From assembly GCA_017506865.1 (NCBI GenBank), contig JAFCMP010000090.1, forward strand, positions 1,054,001 to 1,118,000: a stretch of DNA of 64,000 bases. The letters are read 5' to 3'. The notes beneath the pieces were generated by a model. The model was not told the origin of the DNA, made no database searches, and saw only the letters and a program-made list of their open reading frames with translations. Of this stretch, positions 37,202-46,420 are shown piece after piece. Position numbers and translations under genes: made by a program. The stretch's first letter is position 1, and each line of letters starts with the position of its first letter. This DNA comes from Tribonema minus (taxonomy: Eukaryota > Sar > Xanthophyceae > Tribonematales > Tribonemataceae).

Positions 37202-38893
37202 TTACACAGCTACGCGCCACTTGAACTCTCTGAGGACCAGATCACCGTTGATGGCGCTCTGAAGCGTCCTCAGGGAAACAGCGATCTTGGCGCAAACATG
37301 CTCCTGAGATCCATGCCGCGCGACCACAGCCCCTGTCACCGGGTCGAGCTGCTCTATCTCCGTCGCGTGATTCTGCTTGGCGTTCGGCAGGTCGCCGTCG
37401 TATGACATGCGCAGCTCATTGCTCAACTCGTCCCAGGGCTGATAGTACAACCCGGCTTTGCCAACAGCGTTTCCAGCCTCCATCTGTGTGAAGAAGCTTG
37501 TCACCGACTGATACCCAAGGCCTTCAGCCACGGTCGAGCGATTGCGATAGACTTTCAGCACGCTAGCCTTGTCGGCACTGAGCTCCGCAATGAGACCAGT
37601 CTTGTACTTCTTCGAAGGTGTTGTTTCCTTCAGCTCCTGCACCGTGTCGTCAGGGAGATCCCTGTTAAGGTAGGCCCACCGAAAACCCTTGTATGCACAC
37701 CCGTCATATATTGCATTGCGCAGGGATGATGCGCTGACGCTCTCCGGCAGCGTGGTATCCCTGGTCGCCTTGCAGAGCTGTGAGTATGTATGCAGCAGTG
37801 TTTTGCCGTCCGCGCTATAGCGCTGGATTTTATTACCCTTGCAGTCTGAGATGCAAAATCCCCTCTTGTTGGACATCTGCACAATGGCCTTCTCTCCGGC
37901 TTCACCTGTATCATGCTCTGCCAACCCGCTGGGTGCCGAATCCTTTTCCGGAAGCTCGACTCCCATGGCATCCGCCAGCGCGTCAACCTTGGCATGGAGG
38001 TGCAGCAGCTCCTCATGAACCTTGCCTTTGACAAATCTAGGCGCATTCTTGCGTCCTATGTTGACAAGTAGAGATATCGTGTCATCATCGAGCAAGAAAA
38101 CTTCGGTGCTCTTCTTGCCGTCCACGATGTCTTCTCGGTACCTGTGTTTTTTAAGTTTGTGGTGTAGCTGCATGAACCTTTCAAACTCCAGATTGCGGGA
38201 GACCGGAAAGACCTCAAACACTGTGAAGGAGCCGCCGTACTCACGAGTGAGCGTCTTGCACCGTTGCTTGAGGGTGCTGGTAGAACCGATCTTGACGAGA
38301 GTCGCATCGCCCTTTCGACATATCTTGCCAAGGTACACCACACTGCAGCCCTCGTGCGCCTCGGTGAACATATTGTGCATACGTAGCTCCTCCTTTGCCT
38401 TGAAGTCCCGCGCCACGGCTGCTTCGGCACTGTGCATGGCTTCCTTTAGCTCTGCTTCTTTCGCTAAAATCACAGCCTCCACCTCCAGGCCCCTCTGGTC
38501 AAGCCTGGCCTTGAGCTCCGCCACCTCCTGCTCCTTCGCAGCAATGATGGACGCAGAGTGCTCATTGACGTCGTACTTTCCAGTCTCGTGAATGGTGGCG
38601 ATGACTGAGCACACCCACTTCTGGAATGGACGCGCAATTGGCTTGTTGCTTCGCATGACCAGACGGTAGGCGCCCACCTCTGTCAAGAAATTGACCATTT
38701 TGGGTCCAAAAGCAGTATCACTTTTAACTATGGTGCTCTCATCGTCATCAAAGTCTCGTATCGCATGGGGGACATTGCTCAGTCCGAGCACCTTTCCTAC
38801 ATCGCCGGCGCGGAACAGGGGCTTCCCATCTTGTTCAATGATGCGTACCTCATACGCACAGTCATCAAACATGAAGTTTTTCAAGAAGTCCAT
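37202..38893 (-). CDS. BRO-N / GIY-YIG-like (T5orf172) / NUMOD protein, 563 aa
   Basis: Residues 1-105 are a BRO-N DNA-binding domain (VGKVLGLSNVPHAIRDF, VMRSNKPIARPFQKWV). After a coiled coil, residues about 185-255 match T5orf172/MUG113-type GIY-YIG-like domains (VKIGSTSTLKQRCKTL). The C-terminal part has two or three NUMOD1-like modules that start IQRYS or pair a small helix with a final RGYKF-like turn. The whole resembles mobile-element-linked DNA-binding nucleases of large DNA viruses. It shares architecture and about the same length with the gene at 42787; the two lie either side of the capsid gene in opposite orientations. Confidence 0.85.
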   Translation of the reverse strand: MDFLKNFMFDDCAYEVRIIEQDGKPLFRAGDVGKVLGLSNVPHAIRDFDDDESTIVKSDTAFGPKMVNFLTEVGAYRLVMRSNKPIARPFQKWVCSVIATIHETGKYDVNEHSASIIAAKEQEVAELKARLDQRGLEVEAVILAKEAELKEAMHSAEAAVARDFKAKEELRMHNMFTEAHEGCSVVYLGKICRKGDATLVKIGSTSTLKQRCKTLTREYGGSFTVFEVFPVSRNLEFERFMQLHHKLKKHRYREDIVDGKKSTEVFLLDDDTISLLVNIGRKNAPRFVKGKVHEELLHLHAKVDALADAMGVELPEKDSAPSGLAEHDTGEAGEKAIVQMSNKRGFCISDCKGNKIQRYSADGKTLLHTYSQLCKATRDTTLPESVSASSLRNAIYDGCAYKGFRWAYLNRDLPDDTVQELKETTPSKKYKTGLIAELSADKASVLKVYRNRSTVAEGLGYQSVTSFFTQMEAGNAVGKAGLYYQPWDELSNELRMSYDGDLPNAKQNHATEIEQLDPVTGAVVARHGSQEHVCAKIAVSLRTLQSAINGDLVLREFKWRVAV

Positions 38894-39105
38894 GGCTGTC
38901 GTCTCTGATAGTCAACACACAAGATGAGGCCGCTGAACGCGCTCTTCAGATGCAAAGGACAGCTATGATTGCACCAAATATGCCATAATCTGGAAGAACG
39001 AATACGTCCATTTGGACCATACACACAAAATGCCCCAACGTTTCATCAGTGCTGTTTATTTTCTGTTTGTATGTTTAACTGAGCAAATAGACTCACCCTT
39101 ACATA
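38894..39105. promoter_or_regulatory. Divergent promoter region between BRO gene and capsid gene
   Basis: About 210 nt between two divergent starts, with AT-rich stretches (for example TTTATTTTCTGTTTGTATG at 39053-39071) upstream of the capsid ATG at 39106. No gene. Confidence 0.45.
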
Positions 39106-41969
39106 ATGACCGCTTCAGGAGGTGAATAATGACGCCTTCAACAGGGGGTGGCGGACTCGCGAGGGTCCTTTAAACGAAGGGCGATGTAACGTCCTGCCAT
39201 GGGTCCCCCTAGTCGGCCTGCACATCGAACTAGTTACTGCAAAAGCACAAACCAAGTGGTGTCAGGTGGTAGGTTGGCGACGGCCAACACCTAGAAGTAG
39301 CCAAAAAGGCTACGTGAACAGGCGAGCTTTGTGAAAACGTGTCAACATTCATCGTTTAAGGTGGACAAGACCGTCGGTTCTAGCCTCTCGTGAGGGAGAC
39401 AACAGGATCGCTACAGACTGCGTCACAAAGCCGTCTTCTGCTCAATGAATGCAGAAGGCGTAATGTACAGTCGGGCCCCGGCAAGCTGGCTTCCTCATCG
39501 AAGGAAGTCTGTGAGCTGGTGCTCGTGTGATCGAGCAGATTGAAAATTGAAGCTCGGGAAGCACGAGGCCCATACCTAGGAGGCTTAGATGAGCCCAATA
39601 ACTGGACTGGGCCTCCTGAAGTATGGGTGATAAGTGGTTATTCAGATAGCAGCTGAAACAAAGGCTTAAGGAGGGTGAATTACTTGTTCCGCACAACAAG
39701 CGCACTCCTTTGGTCACGGGCTGCAACAGGGGGCGGCGGAGTCGCGAGGCTCCAATGGATTGGCGAATTGACGTCAAGCCGTGAAACCTCCTAGTCTGCG
39801 ATGATCTCGGGCGGCTGAATATCGGCCGTGGGACGTCGTGGTACGCAGACTACAATCTGCACCTAGGCTCTGTTAAACGCGCGTGGCGCTCACCACACGT
39901 GCAAGAGCTGGAAAAGGCAAGGCCGGTGAAAACGTGTCAAAATTTGAAGTCTACAAGTCAAACAAGACCGTAGGTTCTGGTCACTCGTGAGAGTGGCAAC
40001 AGGATCTCTAGAGACTGGGTCTCCGGCCGGTGGGTGTCTTCACATTAGTGAAAACCCTGCTCAATGTACAGTCCAAGTAACTCTCAGTTTCCGTCGTTAA
40101 CTGCGAGTCTGATGTGATCGCGGCAATTGAAAATTGAGTCGCGGGAAGCATCAGAGTGGAGTGCTTACAATCCCATAAGCAGCTCCATCTACTAGCGTGG
40201 CAGCCAAGATGCTGTTCTCAACGATAACCCTAGTCATACGATATGGAAAAGCGTGCACACACGCTTCACTTCCTGCGCTCTAGATGATGAGTTCCAGGAA
40301 CTCTCGACTAGCGGCTTTGCGTCCACCAGTACCGCCACCATCTCCCGTTATGGTGACCTGGTGAGCCGTATTACCCTCGAAATTGTGCTTCCTCCTCTTT
40401 CTGCCCCCGACATCCCTGACACCTCCGCTGGAGCGCCGGCCGGGGCACTGTACGCCGATACTGGCGCCCACTATGTCAACTGCATCGGCTTCGCTGCCTG
40501 GGAGGATTGCATCATCGAGATCGGCGGGTCTACTGTCGACCAGCTGTTCAGCGACTTCTGCTTCATCTATGAGGAGCTCGCTGGGCGCGCCGGCATGCGT
40601 CTCGAGGAGGCCATCGGGCGTGTGCCCTTCAGCGCCGATGTCGATGAGGACCTCATTGAGAAGAGCACGCGTGAGCAGACCCTATATGTCCCCCTTCCTC
40701 TGTGGTTCAGTAAGTACCAACCGGCTACATGGGGCTTAGCATTACCTATTGTAGCACTCAGCTTCCATGAGATCAAGCTGAAGCTGAAGACCCGTTCCAT
40801 TGCAGAGTGTGTTTCCGTCATTTACAAGGATAGTGCTGGCGACTGGCGCCTGTCGGACCTGGCTCCGATCAACGCCACCACTGGCACTGCGCTGGTTAAC
40901 AGCGACATGAAGATCCGCCTCCTTGTCAGCTTTGTTTACCTGGATGTTACCGAACGTAACGCCATGTCCTCGGTGGCCCACTCCTTCCTTATTAACGTCA
41001 CCCAGCGCCAGGTCATGGCTGTCGCCGCTGGCTCGTTCTCCAAGATTGAGAACAAGCTGTTCTTCAACCACCCCTGTTCTTCGCTCCTGTGGTACATGCG
41101 TCCCCTGGACTGGAACACGGAGGGCGGCCGTCGCCGTTTCTCGTGCGGCTATAAGGATAGGTATGATTTCAGCCACCAGCAGCAGGGTTCTGTGGATGCC
41201 ACCAAGGGCCTTCCATGGGGGGACGCTATAGACGCCATCACAACCGCATCTCTTTCCCTTAACGGACACCAGCGCTGGCCACAAGACCAGAACTCAGCCT
41301 ACTTTAGGGTGCTTACGCCGTACACGAGCTGGCGGACGATGCCCACGACCAACATTTACACGTACTCCTTTGCGCTGCAGGCACATGACTGGCAGCCAAC
41401 CGCCCATCTTAACTTCTCGAGGTTCGAAATATTTCAGACCTGAAAAACGGTAGGGATGCGATAAGTGAGATACTCGCATCATAAAACCGATTAGTGGCCT
41501 CACAACACTAGCCACAGCCGTTAGTGGTCTATACGCTTTACGTATAGGCTGCGACACTGCCAAATTGCGGGAATCCCCTTAGAGTCTTTGACTACCACTT
41601 CATTTGAGAAATCTCATGAAGGAACACGGTTAATAGCCGTACCCAAAGGTAATAATGTCAAAGAATTTGGGCAATCCGCAGCCAAGCTCCTAAACTCGTC
41701 ATGTTAGAGTATGGAGAAGGTTCAACGACTAAATGGTAGTGGGTCCGAGCGGGCTAACACTCCGCAATGACGGCTTAAGATATAGTCTAGTCCCTGATGA
41801 ACAGCATTCATCACAAATATCCCGAAAGGGAGGGTGTCAACGAGATCACGTTTCGCTGGGATTGACCTTCGCCGCCGGCATCAAAGCCAGCGAGCTCATC
41901 GCTATGGTTGAAAGCTACAATCTTTTGATTATAGCCAACGGCCTGGGTGGATTGAAGTTCTCAAATTAA
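39106..41969 (+). CDS. MCP: Major capsid protein (double jelly roll), four exons, 465 aa
   Basis: Exons: 39106-39123, 39674-39710, 40215-41430 and 41843-41969; the sum is 1398 nt, or 466 codons. Joined, the N-terminus has the spacing of NCLDV capsid proteins: a GG pair, LV five residues after the first of these G residues, then L-x-x-NP 10-14 residues on and a WK pair. ISRYGDLVSRITLEIVLP and FNFSR-type LNFSRF...VSLGLTF motifs follow, and the end is IANGLGGLKFSN. Four strands of evidence agree: frame continuity, family motifs restored at each junction, group I cores between the exons, and one P1 helix with the expected U-G pair. Exon borders inside introns 2 and 3 could be off by a few nucleotides. 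Confidence 0.9.
39124..39673 (+). other. Group I intron 1 of capsid gene (550 nt)
   Basis: The end of exon 1 (GGAGGU) pairs fully with GCCUUC ten nucleotides into the intron, with a U-G pair at the splice site as required for a group I P1 helix. A core resembling P3 to P7 is visible (AAGACCGTCGG; ACAGACTGC paired with ATGTACAGTCGG). The intron ends in G. It contains no nuclease gene. It is homologous to intron 2. Confidence 0.82.
39711..40214 (+). other. Group I intron 2 of capsid gene (504 nt)
   Basis: Shares several blocks with intron 1: CAACAGGGGG then CGGAGTCGCGAGG near the 5' end, GTGAAAACGTGTCAA, CAAGACCGTAGGTTCT, AATGTACAGTC, and TTGAAAATTGAG...CGGGAAGCA near the 3' end. The splice borders were chosen to restore the conserved capsid N-terminal spacing; P1 is weaker than in intron 1. 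Confidence 0.78.
41431..41842 (+). other. Group I intron 3 of capsid gene (412 nt)
   Basis: Carries the classic group I P7 pair: GACTAAATGG at about 41726 and AAGATATAGTC at about 41777. It ends in G and rejoins the frame to give the conserved capsid segment before VSLGLTF. It belongs to a different group I lineage from introns 1 and 2 and also lacks a nuclease gene. Confidence 0.82.
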
Positions 41970-42786
41970 GCTAAGCAACAGGTTAAGGAGGTGAGAACAG
42001 TATTGGAGCTCTCAATGATCAGCTACATATAATAGCACGCTACGCGCACTACTGAAGCGCAAATGCCTTACACAACTTACGAATGGTATGTTTTCGCAAT
42101 TCCCCACTTGCCTGCTGCTGCTCCGCGCACCGTATTGACTGCACGTGCTGCTCCCTGCTCCTGTACATGCCTCTGGTACCTAGTCCCGTTCCTGCATGCT
42201 GTGTTCATGTTGCTGCTGCTGCTCTACTGGAGCACATGCCGCTGCTGCAGTCCCCTCAGCTGTAGTTCTGGCTATGCTCATGGGGCATCAACTGGCTTGC
42301 AGCACTCCATGGTGCGACGGCGCAGATCCCCTAAATGATTTGTATGCACACCCTTTGTGCACACACTTGAACTTGGTCCACTTGAACTTGCGGTTTGCCT
42401 GTTTGCGCTGCCCGTTGTTGCTGCTGCTGCCGCCATTGCTGCTGCTGCAGTGCATTTTGTAAACCACGCACACCTTGTGCGGCTTTGTCGGTTGCTGGCT
42501 GCACAGTGTGTGGTAATATTTGTAGCAGCATTCCTTTGCCCTTCACCAGAACCTGAAGGTAACGCATCGCTGCAACACATATGCATGCAGCTCTGCATGT
42601 AGCGTTGTATATTTGAACAGCTAAGAGGTTGATATGGCTTTGCGCTTTTTGCATGGCACAGTACATCGTCATTCATTATATTGCACAAAGCCTTTATGTA
42701 ATTAATATATTGCGTCTGGCGACGTGCAATTAATATATTGCAACAGACCAGACAGAGCCTGTGCTCATTCACAACCATTGCAAACA
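41970..42786. other. Intergenic with CTG-rich low-complexity sequence
   Basis: No gene I can support. Between 42110 and 42450 the sequence is rich in CTG/GCTGCT runs, which create open frames of poly-Leu or poly-Ala on one strand and poly-Gln on the other. An AAGGAGGTGAGAAC word follows the capsid stop at 41985. The AT-rich end belongs to the next promoter. Confidence 0.5.
42695..42740 (+). promoter_or_regulatory. Promoter-like element shared with 45371 (copy 1)
   Basis: An AT-rich block with the core AATATATTGCGTCTGGCG followed by TGCAATTA lies about 45 nt before the BRO-N gene start at 42787. A nearly identical block lies before the BRO-N gene at 45496. Within this copy AATTAATATATTGC occurs twice. 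Confidence 0.7.
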
Positions 42787-44544
42787 ATGGACACATTCTT
42801 CAGGGACTTCGTTCTCGGCGACAAGGCGCACAAGGTGACCATTTTGTGGGAGGATGGCGACCCGCTCATCAAGGCAAGCGATGTGGCTGATGTTCTTGAT
42901 ATGAGCAACATTCGCGAAGCATTAAGGGGAGTGGATGATGAAGATAAGGTTGTAAAAAAGGTTGACACCCATGGCGGTGAGCAGAACTGCGTGTTCCTCA
43001 AAGAAAGCGGGCTTTATCGCATTGTCATGCGATCCAACAAGCCAGCCGCGCGGCCCTTTCAGAAGTGGATGACCCATGTAATCACCACACTACGCAAGGA
43101 AGGGGAGTACAATCTGCAACAGGAAATGGATAAGATGAAGGTCCATGAGGATCATAAGCTGGCAGCACTGCGTGAGGAGTATGCGAATAGGATGCGTGAG
43201 GAGATACACCAGTCGCTGCTCACTGCGGCGGACAACAAGCCGTTGGTGTACTTTGCACGGCTTGAGCATACTGCTGAAGATGGTACAATGCTTGTGAAGA
43301 TAGGAGAGTCCGTCACCTTGCGCCAGCGTGTTCACTCACTCACCACCGAGTATGGCAAACTGCACATCATCAAGGTGTTTCAGTGCCAGCAGAACAAGCT
43401 TTTCGAGCATTTCTTACATGGTCATCCTATGATCAAACCACACAAGTATAGCATGAAGAAGATCCTGGGACACGAGGTGAATGAGGTTTTTGCATTCACT
43501 GACGATCAACTGAAGTCAGCCATCACCACAGCATGCCGAAATGTAAAAACTTACATCAAAGATCCCATAGCCGTGCTGGATAACAAGGTTGATGACGTTG
43601 ACAAGAAGTTGGACGGTGTCGAAGACAAGGTAGACAATCTACAGCAAGATGTCAGCTTGTTGCGTCAAGACATCAAGATGCTCTGTGAGTCGGGGGCAAA
43701 GCGGTCGTCTGACGATGCAGCACTGGACTCTTCTCAGCCTGCGGAAGCAGCATTCCCCGCTGATGCCGCCATTGAGACGGCCACCACGCAGCCAGACGTC
43801 ATATTGCCTCCTGCTCCAAGCAAACGTGGCAATTGCACAAAGATCGGCCACAAGATCCAGCGCTACAATGTACAGGGGGAGCTGCAGGAGACATATGACA
43901 ACCTCATTAGCGTCATGAGGGACCCCAAATTGCAGAGCAGCAACCCAGGCCGCCAGTGCGTCACGGATGCATGCACGTACAACAGCGTGTACAAGGGGTG
44001 GCGCTGGATGAAGCTGGAGCGTGACCAGCCGGACAGCACCGTGCAGGAGCTGCCACCGGTTCAAGAGCGCCGCAAGGTGCACTCTGGCCCGGTCGTCAGC
44101 GTGAACCAGGAGAAGACACGCGTGATGAATGTGTTCCCCTCTATCAAGGCTTTGACCGCTCATATAGGGTTCGCGGACATGGCCAATACCAGCAGGGTCA
44201 TCAAGAGGCAGAAGCTAGTCGCAGACCACTACTACATGTCTTGGGCTGAGGTGAGTGAAGAGATGCAGCAGGAGTGGCTGCAAGACAACACCCTTCCAGA
44301 CTCCACACGCACACACCACCAGCAAAAGAGGGTGACCAAGTTGGACCCTGCCACCGGAAAAGTGCTTTCAGTGTACCAGACCATGGACGAGGCTATCACC
44401 AAACTGGGAGTGTCGCGCGTTTCTCTTCGGAACGCCATAAATGGCGAGAGGCTGCTCAGGGGGTACAAGTTCAAGTACACTGACGCTGCAGCGGCATCAA
44501 CTGCAAGTGCAGCAGGGAATGTAGAGGAGTCAGCAGCATGCTAA
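42787..44544 (+). CDS. BRO-N / GIY-YIG-like (T5orf172) / NUMOD protein, 585 aa
   Basis: ATG 42787 (MDTFFRDF) follows the shared promoter element. Residues 1-105 are BRO-N (VLDMSNIREALRG, VMRSNKPAARPFQKWM). Residues about 155-235 match T5orf172-type GIY-YIG-like domains (VKIGESVTLRQRVHSLTTEYG). A short coiled coil (about 260-300) and a linker follow. Three NUMOD-like modules come next, the last reading KVLSVYQTMDEAITKLGVS and ending RGYKFKY. Its closest relative here is the gene at 37202, with a diverged middle. The family binds DNA and is expanded in NCLDVs, often near mobile elements. Confidence 0.86.
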   Translation: MDTFFRDFVLGDKAHKVTILWEDGDPLIKASDVADVLDMSNIREALRGVDDEDKVVKKVDTHGGEQNCVFLKESGLYRIVMRSNKPAARPFQKWMTHVITTLRKEGEYNLQQEMDKMKVHEDHKLAALREEYANRMREEIHQSLLTAADNKPLVYFARLEHTAEDGTMLVKIGESVTLRQRVHSLTTEYGKLHIIKVFQCQQNKLFEHFLHGHPMIKPHKYSMKKILGHEVNEVFAFTDDQLKSAITTACRNVKTYIKDPIAVLDNKVDDVDKKLDGVEDKVDNLQQDVSLLRQDIKMLCESGAKRSSDDAALDSSQPAEAAFPADAAIETATTQPDVILPPAPSKRGNCTKIGHKIQRYNVQGELQETYDNLISVMRDPKLQSSNPGRQCVTDACTYNSVYKGWRWMKLERDQPDSTVQELPPVQERRKVHSGPVVSVNQEKTRVMNVFPSIKALTAHIGFADMANTSRVIKRQKLVADHYYMSWAEVSEEMQQEWLQDNTLPDSTRTHHQQKRVTKLDPATGKVLSVYQTMDEAITKLGVSRVSLRNAINGERLLRGYKFKYTDAAAASTASAAGNVEESAAC

Positions 44545-44579
44545 GGCCGCCATTGAACAAGGCACACAAAGCGGACAGG

Positions 44580-44660
44580 TGAATGTATTTGTTGCATGTA
44601 CAGTTGCTTATCAAGTGAGCTTGTGTGTCGTTGTCATTGTCATGCCTCCTTTGCGATGAC
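44580..44660. repeat. 3' flank element shared with 46345-46420
   Basis: Downstream of the BRO-N gene, GAATGTATTTGTTGCATGTAC followed by GCTTATCAAGTGAGCTT and CGTTGTCATTGTCAT recurs with changes after the next BRO-N gene. With the shared upstream element this shows that both loci derive from one duplicated unit. Confidence 0.65.
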
Positions 44661-44689
44661 CTTGTGCGATGCGCCACTGGCTCCATGCC

Positions 44690-45230
44690 GAAGTTCCAAA
44701 ACTGCTGCTCCGCTCCCGGAAAGCTGATGCTGGGGAAGCCGTGTCCCGGGAGTCTGCAACTGCCGTTTCCGGGCCAGCTACAGCTGCTGCTGCCTTGGTG
44801 CTGCTGCTTCCAGGGAAGTTGTTATTTCGGCAGCTGCTGCCGCTGATGCTCTGGCGCAGCTGCTGCTGCTCTTTTGGGGTGAGAGAGGCTGTTTACAGGC
44901 TACTGTTGCTTCGGCTCTGCTGCTGGTGCTCCTGTGTCCGGGCCACCCTACTGCTGCGTTCAAGGGAAGTTCCGTGAGTCTGTTGCTCTGGTGCTGCTGA
45001 TGTTCTGGCGCAGCTGCTGCTGCTACTGTTTCTGGGAAAGCTGCTGCTGCGTTGGCAGTACCGCTACTCTACGCTCTACCCCCTGACTCTCTGTCCTGTT
45101 TGCGTTTGTGGACTTGAGGTTGCGAGGTACTTGCAGTTCTGGCAGAGGGGCGGCGTTCAGCCGCACAGCAGCGCAGAGGCAGCAGCAGCAGCAGCGCTTG
45201 TGCATCCTTGCCTATGGGCTGGCACGACAA
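44690..45230. repeat. CTG-rich low-complexity region
   Basis: Imperfect repeats of a unit like TTCCGGGAAGCTGCTGCTG with many CTG runs. No coding frame survives scrutiny. A similar composition is found at 42110-42450, 48350-48660 and 58900-59200. Confidence 0.7.
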
Positions 45231-45370
45231 TGACACAATGCATGGTGTTGTTTGCAGCTTCAGAAGGTTGCAACTTGATCAAAAGCTGACAGCACTGTCT
45301 GTGCGCGCACATGGCACAGGCTTATATTGTGACAATACACCGTAATCAATACATACGTGCACAGAACTCA

Positions 45371-45411
45371 TGTAATCTAATATATTGCGTCTGGCGCCAT
45401 GCAATTATTAC
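45371..45411 (+). promoter_or_regulatory. Promoter-like element shared with 42695 (copy 2)
   Basis: AATATATTGCGTCTGGCG followed by CCATGCAATTA, about 85 nt upstream of the BRO-N nuclease gene at 45496. It differs from copy 1 at only a few positions. Confidence 0.7.
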
Positions 45412-45495
45412 ATAATAGGTTTGGATACAGTACAAACACAAGCCTCACACATCATCACAACCACACTGCGCTGATCTCATAAGCAGCAAGAACCG

Positions 45496-46269
45496 ATGCC
45501 ACCCGTGGATGGCAATAGCGATGCAGATGATGGCATCACACGCGGCCCCATCAAAAGAGTGAAACCTTCACCTGACGTCATTGACAGCAGATCTTCTACC
45601 AAGTCGACAGAGGGTGCCAGGGATGATTTATACGAAGGTGACGCTTCCAACAAAACATCAGGCGCAACGCATCATGTTGTGACTTTTGCTTGCAACGGTG
45701 TGTGCTACCGGGTAAGGAAGCTAACTGAAGGCAATGAGCTGCTATTTGATGCGGCAGACATGGGCAGCTTGCTGGGATTGAGCAACATACGCGAAATCAT
45801 CAGGTACTTTACATCAGAGGAGAAAACGAAACGGCGAGTGCCAACACCCAGAGGATGTCATATGAAGACAATGTGGACCAACAATGGGGTTAGAAAACTT
45901 GTTTGCCGCAGCCGCAAACCAAACGCAGCACTTCTAGCCAAAAACCTGGGCATCGATGTTTACAGCAACCATTACATGACAGAAGAGGCAGACACTCTGT
46001 CATTCTTGATGCAGGCTTTTGATGGTGAAGAAATCTATACTCAGTATGCAGTCGGGCCCTACGTCATTGACATGTACTTTCCTCGTGTCAAACTTGCAAT
46101 TGAGTGTGATGAGGAATCTCATCATAAGAGAAGCAACGTGGAAGCTGACCTTCGTCGCCAAAGGCACATTGAGGAGCTTCTAGGGTGTTCGTTCATTCGC
46201 TACCGCCCTCAGAAGGAAAACTTCTCAATGGCAGCACTGGTCAATGCCGTGTGGCTCAAACTGCGCTGA
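45496..46269 (+). CDS. BRO-N fused to a DUF559-like PD-(D/E)XK nuclease, 257 aa
   Basis: After a 55-residue acidic, disordered start, residues about 60-140 are a shortened BRO-N-like domain (LLGLSNIREIIRYF). Residues about 170-255 match the endonuclease fold of DUF559/Vsr-like proteins: YVIDMYFP supplies the first aspartate, LAIECDEESHH supplies E-x-D, and an RRQRHIEELLGCSFIRYRP helix-strand pair follows. The catalytic residues seem intact, so the protein may cut DNA. The promoter and 3' flank resemble those of the neighbouring BRO gene while the C-terminal domain is different, a clear case of domain swapping. Confidence 0.82.
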   Translation: MPPVDGNSDADDGITRGPIKRVKPSPDVIDSRSSTKSTEGARDDLYEGDASNKTSGATHHVVTFACNGVCYRVRKLTEGNELLFDAADMGSLLGLSNIREIIRYFTSEEKTKRRVPTPRGCHMKTMWTNNGVRKLVCRSRKPNAALLAKNLGIDVYSNHYMTEEADTLSFLMQAFDGEEIYTQYAVGPYVIDMYFPRVKLAIECDEESHHKRSNVEADLRRQRHIEELLGCSFIRYRPQKENFSMAALVNAVWLKLR

Positions 46270-46344
46270 GGGAGTTTCATGGACAGAGATACAGCAGCAA
46301 CAGCAGTTGCAACAGGGGAGGAAGATGTGACAGCAGGAAGACAG

Positions 46345-46420
46345 CTGAATGAATGAGTTGCATGTACTGTCGCTTATTATGTGAACTTCTCTGCCGTTGC
46401 CATTGTCATTGCGCTGCTGC
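46345..46420. repeat. 3' flank element, second copy
   Basis: GAATGAGTTGCATGTAC, GCTTATTATGTGAACTT and CGTTGCCATTGTCATTG match the flank at 44580-44660. The second copy overlaps the 3' end of the minus-strand gene at 46406. Confidence 0.6.

Noticed and set aside
39106-39129. Seven-codon upstream ORF ending TAATG, as a reinitiation signal.
   Set aside because: It is the capsid exon 1 start itself; the in-frame TAA falls inside intron 1.
39114-39131. Perfect Shine-Dalgarno-like AGGAGGTGA followed by ATG, suggesting bacterial-type translation of a frame beginning at 39129.
   Set aside because: The GGAGGT is better explained as the end of capsid exon 1 paired with the intron guide GCCUUC; the frame from 39129 leads nowhere without splicing, and everything else in the window is eukaryotic-virus type.
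41980-41996. AAGGAGGTGAG after the capsid stop, similar to the exon 1 and exon 2 borders.
   Set aside because: No group I core follows it and no coding exon is nearby; probably chance or a remnant of an old splice-site duplication.
42063-42602. Leucine/cysteine- or alanine-rich peptides on the plus strand and a Gln-rich peptide on the minus strand.
   Set aside because: They are translations of CTG runs, and no frame extends meaningfully beyond them.
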